A DNA stretch of 64,000 nt from Rhexocercosporidium sp. MPI-PUGE-AT-0058 (Eukaryota > Ascomycota > Leotiomycetes > Helotiales). Below are positions 13,682-27,530 of this stretch, piece by piece. Below the pieces are notes generated by a model, which did no database searches, was not told the origin of the DNA, and worked only from the letters and a program-made list of their open reading frames with translations. The number at the start of each line of letters is the position of its first letter. The stretch's first letter is position 1. Made by a program: the position numbers and the translations under genes. Where the stretch lies: contig JAGTJL010000006.1 in the NCBI GenBank assembly GCA_020746875.1, positions 930,001-994,000 of the forward strand, in the 5' to 3' direction.

Positions 13682-14533
13682 TCAAACCTCCCCACTAGCC
13701 TTCTTCCTCGTCCAAGTCCTCTTCCCTCGTCTCTTAGCCACCACCTCTGGATCCCAAGTCCCCGCAAACAGATCCTCGCACTCATCCTCATCCTCACTAT
13801 CAAAAACGACCACATCGCCATCCTCCTCCTCCTTATCACCACCATCAAGCTTCCCAAGACCCTCACTCACCTCCTCACCATCCTCAAAAGCATCTTCCCA
13901 CCCCACCGCCAACACAACCTTCTTCATCTCCAGGATATACTTCCCAATTTTGTATTTCTGCGCCATCTCCTTCGCATCCAGATATTTCCAGCCCAGCACC
14001 GCACTACAGATAGTACAGCTCACATCCGCCACAACATGTTGACCCGTCAACAACTCTCTGTTGACCGATCTCCCAATTTTCGTGTTTGGTAACATGCCAA
14101 GATCTTTCTCGCCGTTCTTATTTCCCGGCAAGGAGATCTCCACAGGAGGTAAAGAGACGAGATACGCTCTTCCATGTCTCCCGGTAAAGCCCTTGCTAAC
14201 GATCTGGTCCGCAAACGCAATATCGCTCGAGCAAGTTACACATTTCAGCGTATTGGGCTGGGCGCGGTGAAGACGAGTTTCTCCTTCGGTAGCTTTGTGC
14301 TTCTCGGGGATTTTCTGTAGTGTGGAGTGCAGGATCTCTTTCGGGAGGAAGTGGGTGTTTGGCGGTGACGAGCTGGGAGATGTGCTAGCGGATGAGGCGG
14401 GGCTGTAGCTGAGACTTGGGGGAGAGGTCGAGGATGTTGTGGTGGAGGTGGAGGATTGTCGTCGTCGGAAGGGGAGGGTGAAGCTGGGGAGGAGGTAGGT
14501 TGGAAAAGGAGGGCGGGCGTCCGAAGGAGACAT
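13682..14533 (-). CDS. Yippee-family zinc-binding protein
   Basis: Single-exon frame; the chosen start at 14533 gives 283 aa. The frame is open further upstream to 14722, but that part is unlike a Yippee protein. The N-terminus (1-60) is Ser/Thr/Pro-rich. The Yippee/Mis18-like zinc fold follows, with its two CxxC knuckles at C98/C101 (CVTC) and C173/C176 (CTIC). Between them is the family-type segment with G-R-A-Y-L, and after the second knuckle comes GWKYLDA...YKIGKYILE. The C-terminus is Asp/Glu-rich then basic, as in fungal members. Yippee proteins are small conserved zinc-binding proteins of poorly defined cellular role, so no pathway is inferred. The plus-strand frame across the same bases is a shadow. 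Confidence 0.85.
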   Translation of the reverse strand: MSPSDARPPFPTYLLPSFTLPFRRRQSSTSTTTSSTSPPSLSYSPASSASTSPSSSPPNTHFLPKEILHSTLQKIPEKHKATEGETRLHRAQPNTLKCVTCSSDIAFADQIVSKGFTGRHGRAYLVSLPPVEISLPGNKNGEKDLGMLPNTKIGRSVNRELLTGQHVVADVSCTICSAVLGWKYLDAKEMAQKYKIGKYILEMKKVVLAVGWEDAFEDGEEVSEGLGKLDGGDKEEEDGDVVVFDSEDEDECEDLFAGTWDPEVVAKRRGKRTWTRKKASGEV

Positions 14534-15930
14534 TTGTTTGGAGAAAGTGTTCTGGATAGCGGAGAGTTGAAGAGACAGCTTTAGATGGATGTCTAAGTTA
14601 GTCTGTATTCTATTCCCATTATGACTGTGATGTACTGAAATGGGCAGAGAAAGGGAGTGTGAAATAGGTAGAGGGGAGAAAGAGAATCTGGCGGGGTAAT
14701 AAATGACCCCTCTAGATCTCATACCATAGTCATGCAGTCAAGTTATCATTCATGCAGTAGTATCAGTTGCAGGTGAAAGTATTTCGTTCATGCTGTATTT
14801 TCGCGGCAGAAGCAGAGGCAGGCATGTTAGCCTTTCTCAAGGGGAGAAGTCACATATGTATAGAGAGTGCGGTGTGTCAACGTGGAAGAGGGGAGGTCAT
14901 TTCGATGTGTTGGCTGGCTGGCGATTAAAGGCTCTCTCTCCCAGGACTCCGAGCCTTGCATCAGCAGTCCGTCGATGTCTCACCCTACTTGCTTTACTGT
15001 ACATACAAAGCTCGTACGCTCTCGGCAATTCGATAAGATAAGGATCCCCCTGCACGATACCTTTCATACCTCGCCGGGAGTTCGCAATGTAGAAATGTAT
15101 GTTCTGTTCCTGCTCTTCGGCTTTCGTCTTTACTTTGCTACTGATGCTCCTTTGCCGCCTTCATTTAATTTCCCAAGCAAAGATGAGGCTTCGGTTCTCG
15201 GGCAACTGATGGTGGGCTGAGAAAGTTTGACCATTCTAGCTAAGCTGGATGCTTCTCCGCGCTTACCGATGATCATGCGCCATGTGGGAATTGTCAGCGA
15301 ACTGCGGCAATAGAGCACATCAGCTTTGTTGATGGGGGCAAATAAGATGCAATAAGCCAATGGAACGAATCAAGTCCATCGTTGATTATCTGTTTTGAAG
15401 TGTTCTTTATTTGCAAAAAGGGAGATGGTGAAGGGGTCGAAGTGCCTGCGGCCTTTGACTAAGGATTGAAGTATCTTACAAGCCACTTCGTACCTGTCCT
15501 GTAACTTCATAAATCACTCAGCCTTCACAAACAATCTAATGAATAAAAGCCTGTTGAATGGCTACTTTGGGCAAAGACATCCGATCATATTCAATGCGAT
15601 CAATCAAACTGAAATAAAGACCAAGTCAATGGAAAGCCGCCCCAAAACGTGCTAAGATCCAATTGGTCGCAGCCGCCACGTGAGCTAAACGAGGCGGGGA
15701 CCATTCATCGTTTTGTCAAGTCCATAAAGAACCTCCTCCAACTCCTCACCGCCGATCAACACACCAACGCTGAACAAATCATCGAGCCTTCGAGCCTTCG
15801 AACGTATCCATCATCAGCCTCCTCCGCTACCGCACCCAGCAGTTCCTCGACGATCTCAGAGCCTCGTACACAGATCTATCTACACTCCACCGAACCCTTA
15901 CCATCGCAACCGTGGCAAAATTCGACCGCA
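14534..15930. other. Spacer and presumed antizyme leader
   Basis: No gene recognised. The frame of antizyme ORF1 stays open upstream of its first ATG back to about 15649, but there is no in-frame ATG, so 15.65-15.93 kb is most simply a leader rich in Ser codons. A very short upstream ORF begins at an ATG at 15629 and stops after eight codons. Confidence 0.4.
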
Positions 15931-16871
15931 ATGGCTCCCTCAAAACAAAGTAATAGTAGTAGTAATTGGAATGGCGAGACCGTTGTGAACAGCGTTCTCG
16001 CCTCGGCCTATGCCGTAGATTCCTCTGCCCGCCTCGCAGGCTTCCATTACTCCACTACCGGCGCAGGCGGTACGTTCTTCGACATTAGGCTGGGAAGGCA
16101 TATTCACAAGCACGCAAATACTGACCGTTGCACAGGGGCAAAGTGGTATCCCTGAGGTCGGTTCATCAGGGATTCCATCACCTCCGTCAAGTCCCCCTCT
16201 TGCGGCCTTGACTTCAGCCAACGAGCTCGCGCTCATCTCGAAGAACAATCGAAAGCGCGACACCGATGGCAAGAGGAAAAGCCGTAAAGAGGGGGCAGCG
16301 TACCTTATCCGGGAAGAGTGTGAGAGGCTCTTCTGCGAGACCATGAAAGTTGTGTTCCTGGGTGACGCAGGAAAGGCAGCAAATAATGGCTCCATCGGGA
16401 TGGGTGCGAACGCACATTCACCTCCTGACGACAGCGTGAATGTGTACAACGATTACTTCGTCAAACATCCAAACCAGGCACCCGATGCTTGGGTTGAGAT
16501 ATGGGACTATTCTGGGGGATGTAGCTTCCGTGGCTTCGTGGGCGGGGATGGAGACAAGAAATCCTTGTTTGCATTCTTCGACTCAGCTGTCGTTGGAAGG
16601 GATCTCAAGCAAGGGTAAGTACAATCTGCAACACATAACGAGGTCAATTGCTAACAGATACAGTCTCATGGCTTTGATCGAACTTGCTGAGACCGTCTTC
16701 GCTGTCAACCAGGTAGTGATCTGCCTCGACAGAAACGTTCCTGAAGTTGACCGGAAAGCTTTTCTAAAGAGTCTCCGATGGGTCGGATTTGACTTGATAT
16801 CCTTGGACATGTGGGCGAACGATTTCGATGTTACTTCCGACAGATGGCTATACTTGGGAATGGAAGTCTGA
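15931..16871 (+). CDS. OAZ1: Ornithine decarboxylase antizyme, expressed by +1 ribosomal frameshift
   Basis: Antizyme binds ornithine decarboxylase and delivers it to the proteasome without ubiquitin, closing the polyamine feedback loop. Proposed exons are 15931-16069, 16136-16614 and 16664-16871. ORF1 (52 codons) ends AKWYP then TGA at 16153-16155. Skipping one base enters ORF2 (222 aa) at PEVGSSG. ORF2 has the antizyme core: WVEIWDYSGGCSFRGFV, SLFAFFD, then after the second intron LIELAETVFAVNQVVICLDR and the C-terminal signature WVGFDLISLDMW...SDRWLYLGMEV. Total 274 aa. The first intron (66 nt, GTACGT donor, TACTGAC branch) is a multiple of three without a stop, so it could be retained in frame. 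The second (49 nt) has a possible alternative acceptor six bases upstream. The start is the first in-frame ATG and fits short fungal ORF1s, but an upstream exon cannot be excluded. Confidence 0.93.
16144..16155 (+). promoter_or_regulatory. +1 programmed frameshift site of antizyme
   Basis: Codons TGG TAT CCC TGA end ORF1, and reading resumes as GAG GTC after one skipped base. The arrangement (a YCC codon before a TGA stop, with Trp two codons earlier) matches antizyme shift sites from other eukaryotes, where polyamines stimulate the shift. No nearby splice acceptor I tried would bypass the TGA. Confidence 0.88.
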
Positions 16872-19800
16872 GCTTTCAATTTAATAGGCGCATGGAATGG
16901 CGTTTCAGGACTTTTGGAAAACATTGGGTCAAGCATGGTCGTCAAAAGCATAGCCTGGGTTCGCGGCACTTGTGATCTGCTTTCGGAGCCCTTCTGTACG
17001 TACGGAGTTTCCACCTTTATAGTTGCGTTGCATTTACTTTCTCCACGAATCTTAAACGATTGATGGTATTGCCCATTTATTTACCTATCTGCACTACCTT
17101 CTTCTCGCATCGTGGTGATACGTCCTTACATCAGCCCATCATTCATCAGCCTCTATGCCACTAATTTGTATCTAACTATCGATCGGTTTGGTCGAAATGC
17201 CTTCGTGCCTCCACTAAAGAGGGGACTTCACAATTGTCCCCAGGAAGCAGCATATCGAACATATTTCGTTACATAAGTTGCCATCCCTTGCGCGAGTGTC
17301 TCAGCTCTCAACCGAACTTAGCTGCGGATATGCTTCTTGTTTTATGGATACTCATGCTTTCGTGTCCTTCTCTTTCGGCCTTGAACGCGATCTTGCTCCA
17401 TCCCCTCTTAAAACTGCACAATCCAGACGCCCTAGCCGCCAGGGTTAGGTTTGAACGTTGCTCAGTTCGCCCGAGATGAGCTCAGTTTAAGTCTAGGCCC
17501 TGAGCTCAGCGCTCAATTTCTCCTATTTCTATTTCCTGACTGGCCTCAAGGTGTTGCTTAGGTTGACCAAGCACCGCAACCAAGTATTTGCAGTGCCACA
17601 TTGCCACTAAATTTTACTTGCTATCACTCTCCGCTTCATCAATCCATATTGCTTGATGATGGAATTCCTTCTTCGGCATTACACCGTTTTTCAAACATCC
17701 CGATTGACACCTGGTTGGGGCAATTCGATATCCAGCCTGTAGCTCCCTGAGTGGTACCAATGCGGCAATTTCTAGCTATCTGTGTGCGAGCCAGCATGTC
17801 ATGTTGACCTTTTTTGGCCTCTGCCATCCTTCATATGCGAAGTGACAGGCTGGTGGGCATATCGATCTAGTAGCAGGCTACCAGGAGCTCCTCCTAGCAA
17901 CATGGCTCGCATCGCTTACACCTGTCCCACTTTCAAAATATCAACATCAACAACAAAAAAGCCCCAAAAAGAATTGTTTAAGGAACGCCAACCTCCTCCC
18001 TCATAAGTCGTGCTAGAGATCATCAACAAAATCAAACCCAAAAAAGAAAATCGCAAAAAACGGCAAAACTCAACTGGAAGCCCACACTCGGATGCGTGTG
18101 GGGTTCCAGTCTACAAACGTAATTGAATACGTTTTTACCGATTCGATTCGATCCGCCGTATACGTTAGTCGTTCGATCCGCCGTGTTTGGTATTCGTATG
18201 CGATTCGGGGGGGCGTACAACCGGCTTGACCTAAACCACCCGGTCGCTGCCGGTTGTGGTGGGAAAGTGTTTATTTGGTTAAATGTATAGGCAAGCGACA
18301 GGAATGTTTTGGGCTGAGGATATGCCGCGCGAGGGAGCTGGGTGCGGAGGTAGCTTTAGCAAGAGTTTAGAACGCGGTGGGATTTGGTTTGGAGGTTTTG
18401 GAATAGTGAGATGTTCCTATTCACAATACCTTGTCTTGAACCGTGTTTCTTAATTGAGGTTGGCGAATTCTTCCACATTGGTGTCACAGTTCACTACCGC
18501 GTCTTCTGAATTTTGGACTTCTTTTTTGCTTCTTTCCTCTCAGCATGCAATCTATTCCCGGATCTCAAGCGACGTCTGCAAAATTGCCATCTTGCTCGTT
18601 TGCCTGGACTTGAGTCTTTCCAAATTTTGAGTGTTAATTTCTTACAGTAAGGCCAATGGACAGTGCCCTTGAATGGATGAATTATTCAACCTAGACGCGC
18701 CCTATTGAGTCATCGCCTCACCGTCTGAAGTCTTGACTCTGCTTCAAGACATGCGCGTTTTCTCTTTCATATGTAAAGGGTGTAATATACATCCCAATTG
18801 ATTACATCGAGCGAGTAACCTGTTATTTGTTTCGCGCACTCATGTGTATAGAAAAATCTTCTCCAAGGTCAAAACTTCAATGCAAATATAATAATACTAT
18901 AATGAGAGTATTCTCCGCATATCAATCGCAAAAATTTCATCTGATGTTTTAAAACTGCAGCGATAACTAGCCTTCAAGTACTGAGAATCTATGAACATCA
19001 ACTCTATAATATTTCAAAATCTCATGTCCCAAAAGATTTCGCCTCCGCGCGGTATTGACGTAACTAAAATGCAACTACATGTCAAATATTCGACGATCTC
19101 ACATCCAAAAAAAAAAAAAAAATATGTGCTCCTTACATTGAGTATCATACACCAACGCCCAAAATTACGCCAAATTGTAAATGAAGATATCTCGGGAACC
19201 AATACCAACCAAACGTCTTTTTAAGATCCTAACAAAGGAGGTATCATCTAGACTTTATGTACCTATTTAAGATCTTATTTTTGCATTTAAATTTCCATGA
19301 TGCTTCGATGGTTTTTCAAGTAATGAAACTTGCCTGCAACAACATTTCCCGATCACAAGTCATCGATAGCCTACACTTGCCCTGACAACTCCATATAACC
19401 AATTGCTGACAATGCATTGAAATCCCACCCGCATGCCGGGAACCCACTCACCAACCTCAAATTCTCTTCCGTCCCTGGTACCCCCAGGGAATTGAAAAGA
19501 AACCAAGACATCAAGCTCCGACTTTTCGCCAGCGAGCAAATCAGACTCGTGCGAGATTTGAAGTGGAGACTTTGTTGCAAGACGCAGATTCCCGTTCGCA
19601 TTCGTTCCAGTTTGGGGTGCGGAGTTACTTCGGAAGGACTGTGGTGTGGCCTGCACGGCCGGTGAAGGTTTTACCTTGCGTCCTCGGACCAACGTAAGTC
19701 TGCACTACTGTCACGGATTCTGGGTAGTGATTATAGTTTTTGAGTTTTCTCGTAATCAAGGTATCTATTTTCTTGCAGTCATCACGTGTGTATTGACAGT

Positions 19801-21349
19801 CTCGCTTGTGGCTTGCTCCCCCTTTTGCTCGCTTAGAGACGACTAACCCCCCTACCATTCCTTCTGAGAAGCCTGTCCCTGTCGTGGAAGGAGCGTTATA
19901 CTGTTTCTGATTGGTCTGACGATAAGTTTTGCATGATCCAAGCGGAATCGCAAGATAGTAGACGTAGATTTCAAGTACTGTAGCCTCAACTTTAAGTGGT
20001 TCTGTTAAAAAAACAGCATTCCTGATGGACCTACCAGGGCTTTATGACCCGTTATAAAGGATTGATAGGGCCTCTGAACAATCTCTCTGCCGCAACTGTA
20101 CTTCGGATTTCCGGCTTGAACTCGCGAGACTTTGAGAAGTCACTTCGACTGCAACTTTCTAGATAAGGTTTTCATGAGCGAGCTTATATGTCTACCTAGA
20201 TACTTCCCAGATGAGTGGTTATGAGTCGAATCACGCTAGAATCCCACAACAACAAGAACAAAAATAAAAAAACATACAACAGCAAGTATTCGCTGGTGGT
20301 CACCCACCCAACTACTAATCTGCCGATCTGGTGCTTATGTATGGCAGAGCGGACGGGATGCCCATTTCTCCGCGCGCCCCCGTCGAAGGGGTTTTGGGTG
20401 TGTTTTTCGTGAAGAAGCATCGATGCTTGCAGTTGCAGGGGTTGAATGCCTGAGCTGCTTACTGTCAAGCTTGATCGGGGTGTATCCGGTCCATAAGGGA
20501 AGTGGCCATTCTTCGTTAAAGTCAGCCTAAAGATTCAGGTGCAGGTTTTCTCGAGTTCAATGGCAATCCATGATACGATCGCGCTTCAGCTACTAAAGCA
20601 GGATCTTAGGCACGCTGATGTAGGTGTGTGGAGAGTAACAGTAGGAGGATTATTGCCTTCAAAACCAAGCGGTGGAGGACGTGGGAGTTTAGAGGGCTCA
20701 GGTGAAGATCGTCTGAGTTGGGGTGATGAGGGTCTAAAGGACAAGACGAGGCGTCTTGGCGGATCGAGATCTGTAACCGGCAAAGTATTTATGATTCGGA
20801 AAATGTTGGCAGGTGTGCGGGGTAGGCAGAACGTCGAATATCATATACGTATGGGGAGTAGATTAACATAATAAATAGAATCGAGAGCCGTGCATGCCCG
20901 AATGTATGTTTTAAAAGGAAGAATGGAGTGAGGGTGATATCGTTGACTGACAAAGGCATAACGATGGATGGGTCGTGGGAAAATCAGGTCTTAAACGATG
21001 ACGACACAACCAATTACTAGCTAGTCCGGCGCCCTGTCCATGGCTCGATTTGTCCGTACGATTGATAGCTGGAACGCGTGCAATCACTCGATTCCCGATC
21101 GATTCCCGATCGATTTCGGATTCGGAATTCTGGGATGACTCCGATTGAATGTTCAACAATACCAGTACAGAAAGCTCACAAGTTCTTGCCGTAAAGACCT
21201 GCAAAAAGCGTAAAAAGTAACGGTATTCTCCACTCATCACGATGCTCTCCTTGCCTCTTACATCAAATGCAAACCGCCGTCATACGTTATGGATCTCGTG
21301 CCATCGGATCATCTCGCTTTCCCTGAACACCTATACAAACCATTCAAAT
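16872..21349. other. No confidently supported gene
   Basis: Long spacer. Noted: two copies of TTCGATCCGCCGT close together at 18.15-18.19 kb; a run of A residues near 19108; a minus-strand frame of about 110 codons (19360-19692) with no ATG; a plus-strand frame 20539-20871 of low-complexity character; and a short TCGATTCCCGA tandem repeat at about 21093-21115. None amounts to a gene I can name. Confidence 0.4.
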
Positions 21350-23930
<2,581 letters not shown>

Positions 23931-26130
23931 GTATCTCTGCAGGATTTTTGAGTTCATGGCCAAAGTCGCGAGGAAGGTAATGTCCTGCATGCTCCACGAA
24001 CTGCTTGTTGCACGTCTCCCATTTGCAGATACTTAGCCGTGATGCCGAAAATTCGATATCAGCGGTCTGCTTATGTTAGGCTTTGAAGCACTGATGGATA
24101 TGATCTGGGCGTCGGATTCTGGGGATAGAGGTCATAGCTCGAAAGCACAGTGGACAGGAACCATTAGTGGGCGACTCTCTAAGGTAGTATTGGAAGTATT
24201 CCATAGATCGGGAGAGGTTTTCAAGACTTTGTAGAAGCTCCGTAGCTAGAAGAGAATCAGGGCCAGCGGGTGAGATCCAAAAGCCTTTCGCGACAATGTT
24301 CCCGTCTCGGAATTTTATTAAGACGAAGTCGAGATTTGCTTTCGCCTGTGACTTTTCGTCTGAAGTGGATGTTGACAATCCCGCTCGACCATCTTCAATC
24401 ATTTGCTGTATCCTACTCGAATCGGCCATTTTAAAAGCTTCGTCGCGAAATTTCAGACGGTGCTGCTTGTATAATCGCTCGAAAATTCTCTTCCGCGCAT
24501 TTATAGCCCGAGTAAGTTCATCTTGAAGAAAGGAGCTATCGATTTCAATTTTCATCCTCTTCTAGAGAGCTTCAATATATGCATTATGCTGTATAAGCTT
24601 AGACATCTTCATGACCTTATTGACTTCCACGAGTGGCAAATGAACAGGTGCATCTAGATTGAGATGTACTCTCATGCTCCTGAGCAGCCGGATATAGTCG
24701 TGTCGAATTGCACCTTAATTCATGATAGACTGAACATCGACTGCAGACAAGTTAGATATATATGAATCCCGCATGACGTTAGTAGAGTGGCCTAATAGCT
24801 GGTTATACTAGTTTGACTCACATTAGAACTCCCTAAACTATGATTAACGAGTGAGATTTATAATAATTGAATTGATCTTACCGTTAATTGCGTTAGCTGT
24901 TCCTCTCCGAAGATTGTATAGTTGTAGCATATCGCGAAACCCAACACGCAGGCCCAGCTCCGCGAGATTTTAGGACAGCGCATCATACTTTATAGCACGA
25001 TTAACAGAGAATGTGCTATTCCGATTGCAGTGCCTGAAAACGAGCTTATCTTGCATCGACTTCTTGATTCGGATTGGAAGGCATTTGTCTGCTTCTGGAG
25101 ATATGAGGTAGGCAAGGTCGCTCGCATATTAGATATCAGCGAATGCTCCATCGGCAAAGGCGAGCGCCAGGAAGTAGGTGACTGGACATTTGCCCCGACT
25201 TGTCCGGTCCTCTCGGAATAAGACCCACTTATACTCTGGCAGATTATTCACCCCTCTTGCACGCTTGCGTTTCTCATAGCGAAATTGGACTTTAAGAACA
25301 AGTTCAAGGGAGTTTTTGTGGTCAGTTAGGAGACCTATTAGCTCAAAATCTTAGAACCTGTTAGTAAATGAAACTTATATCGAACGGTACTACACGGTAC
25401 CTTATAGCATAGCGCTTCATTGCTACTACGATAGGCAGATAACTTTACGATTGTACCCGGCCTTGCCCTAATATACACGATCAAAAGTAAGACAAAGCTT
25501 AGCTGCACCTTAAGCCGGGGGTGCACGAATTCGTGCTTGTCATAACACTAAAAGTATATTAACAACTAGGCCATATTAAGTGCGTCAGCCAGAGATTTCT
25601 GTCAAGTCACTCTAGCCAGACCTTTAAGTCTGAGATCAGTCTTAATGAACTAACGAAATCAGTATGCGCTATAGCTAAGTATATAAGTTGCGAGGACTTA
25701 CGGAAATGACTTCAGTTCTAATGTCTGCGGAAATCGCAACGTCCGTTTCCCGGAAAAACATAGATCGGAAGCACCCCCATGTATTCTGAAGACTCTTCAG
25801 CGTGACTCGCTCTGTGATCAACCCGAAGCTTGAATCGAAAGTCCATTCCATGAATAGCTTCATTTGTCCCACCGAAAGTAGTTTTCGTCCCTTTTCTAGA
25901 CAAGGAGCCTCATCGCTAATGTATTTATAGAATCTACGATTACATTAGCAGCTACAATAACCTTTAGGAGGTTTATCTTACTCTTCAAATAGCCTTCGAG
26001 TCCGAGTGTACTTCTTGGTAGTTGGTCCCACGATTGGCTTGTGATATTTAATATCCGTATAGAGCTTTTCCTTTGCTCTGGCTTCTTCAAGGGTAGTTGG
26101 GGGCAGCGTTCGACGGGCTCGCCTAGTCAT
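23931..26130 (-). pseudogene. Dead DUF3435 (FluG-domain, Starship-captain type) tyrosine recombinase
   Basis: Starts at the ATG at 26130 and reads in essentially one frame through about 24 kb with small introns (e.g. GTAAGT donor near 25680, GTACCG...ACTAACAG near 25360-25400). Recognisable blocks in order: FMEWTFDSSFGLITERVTLKS; SLQNTWGCFRSMFFRET; VHPRLKVQLSFVLLLIVYIRARPGTIV; YRSSNEALCYK; CPVTYFLALAFADGAFAD; YNLRRGTANAI (catalytic-type Arg); LLGHST...MRDSYIS (His and Tyr positions). A C-terminal Cys/His cluster follows (CPLC...DHIHQC; CKWETC). These fit DUF3435 proteins, shown elsewhere to be the tyrosine recombinases that move Starship elements. About eight stops (TGA, TAG, TAA), most explainable by C-to-T or G-to-A, and at least one frameshift make it inactive. 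Confidence 0.82.
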
Positions 26131-27530
26131 AGTGATGTTTGCTCTTAATCCTAAATGAGATCAAACGAGGGGAGAACGAAGCCGAGATATCGTGAATACA
26201 AGGTGAGGGTGGTGCTAGGATCAATTTGATCGTAGATCCAGAGGATTGAATATCGCTTCTAGGATCCCGGAAATAAGCTTGGTTTGCAAAGTATCGAAAG
26301 GGTGAAGGGCGCGAATAGAAGTCAACCTTTAGCATCCAACATCCTGAGGAAACGATAATCAGTAAAGCAGCGGTCTTCAAGGATCTGAGGTTGTGGTACT
26401 TGGTTCCAACTTCTAGGATCCACTTCGTAGCATCCAGCTCGCTATTCACTACAATGGATGCCTTCTGGGCACACCAGCAGCCGATTTGATCCTGAATTAC
26501 GAGAGACTGCAAAAATTGCCCATTTCTCCTTGCCCTCTAGGATCGCAGATCTTGTATACGCCCTCGATAACAGGTTCTCTGCTAGTGCTGCTTTTGGAAA
26601 GTTTAGTCCTGTGATCATCATCCCAAGCGAGAATCTCGCTTAGCGGATGGGTTTCGGGTATTAGATAGAGCCGAAATGAGAAAAAAAAGAATTTTTTTTT
26701 CCAGCATCGGGAATCGAACCCGACGAGCCAGACAGCCTAGAAGCCACCGACTAGGTGAGAGCACAGGCCCGCGGCCCCAAAAACCATCCTACTAACAATG
26801 CAAACTACACCTCACATGGTCTTGGGTCCTGTGCCCACCCATCACTACTGGACGGTGGCAAAATCTGTTATTTGAATATATAACCTTATCAAAAATCTGT
26901 GCCATAAGGCCACAAAGCCCAACTACCAACCATGAACACTATGAGACTGAAACAAGCTTCATCATATCTTCGCTGACAACGCTGTCGCTATTAGCTGGGT
27001 GAAGATTTACACTCATGAACAGGATTGGAAACGAAAAGTGAATGCTTTCGACAACACTCAGAGTGGGATGAATGGTTTTGCGCACGGGCTGTATCGGAGC
27101 CTAACCTTACAAGGTTAGTGCAGAATATTATGACCGATCTTACTCAGCCTATGGAACGTGCACAAACGAACAATCTGAGTCAGAACTTCCTGATCTCGAT
27201 CGATCTATTCTTGAATGTTGGGGTAATTCTCTTGGTGCCTGTCACCGCACGCTGCTCTCCCTACTGTACACTCCTACAGTACTACTCGACACGGCTTCCT
27301 CGTTCTCAGATAAGATTGGATTTTGACATTGACCTGTTATTCCTCGTTAAGGTGAGCGAGCACACATGTAAAGCGTGGCGTCATTTCCACTCTAGTCTAT
27401 TCTGACCATCGACTTACATCGCTCCTCACACTCTAGCTCTTGGCTGACCACTCTCCCGCTTTGTGCAGGAACACCATCGCACGCGCCCTTCTTGCATTGC
27501 TCCAGTCTTTTATCTTTGAAGCAATTCAAT
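26131..27530. other. Spacer with a tRNA-like half-structure
   Basis: No gene recognised. On the minus strand at about 26701-26720 there is a perfect T-arm/B-box (TCGGGTTCGATTCCCGA) followed about ten bases on by a T-rich tract. No matching 5' acceptor stem or normal anticodon arm can be found, so it is not a whole tRNA gene. Confidence 0.4.

Noticed and set aside
13637..14092. 151-codon plus-strand frame rich in Leu/Ile/Pro
   Set aside because: Antisense shadow of the acidic C-terminus of the Yippee-family gene.
16100..16160. Splicing directly into antizyme ORF2, avoiding a frameshift
   Set aside because: The acceptors available near 16135 and 16143 lead back into ORF1 or into the third frame; none enters ORF2. 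The conserved Trp and YCC-TGA also argue for true frameshifting.
26700..26780. Complete tRNA gene on the minus strand
   Set aside because: Only the T-arm is convincing. The 3' acceptor half (TGCTGG) has no complementary 5' half within about 100 bases, and no normal anticodon arm could be drawn.
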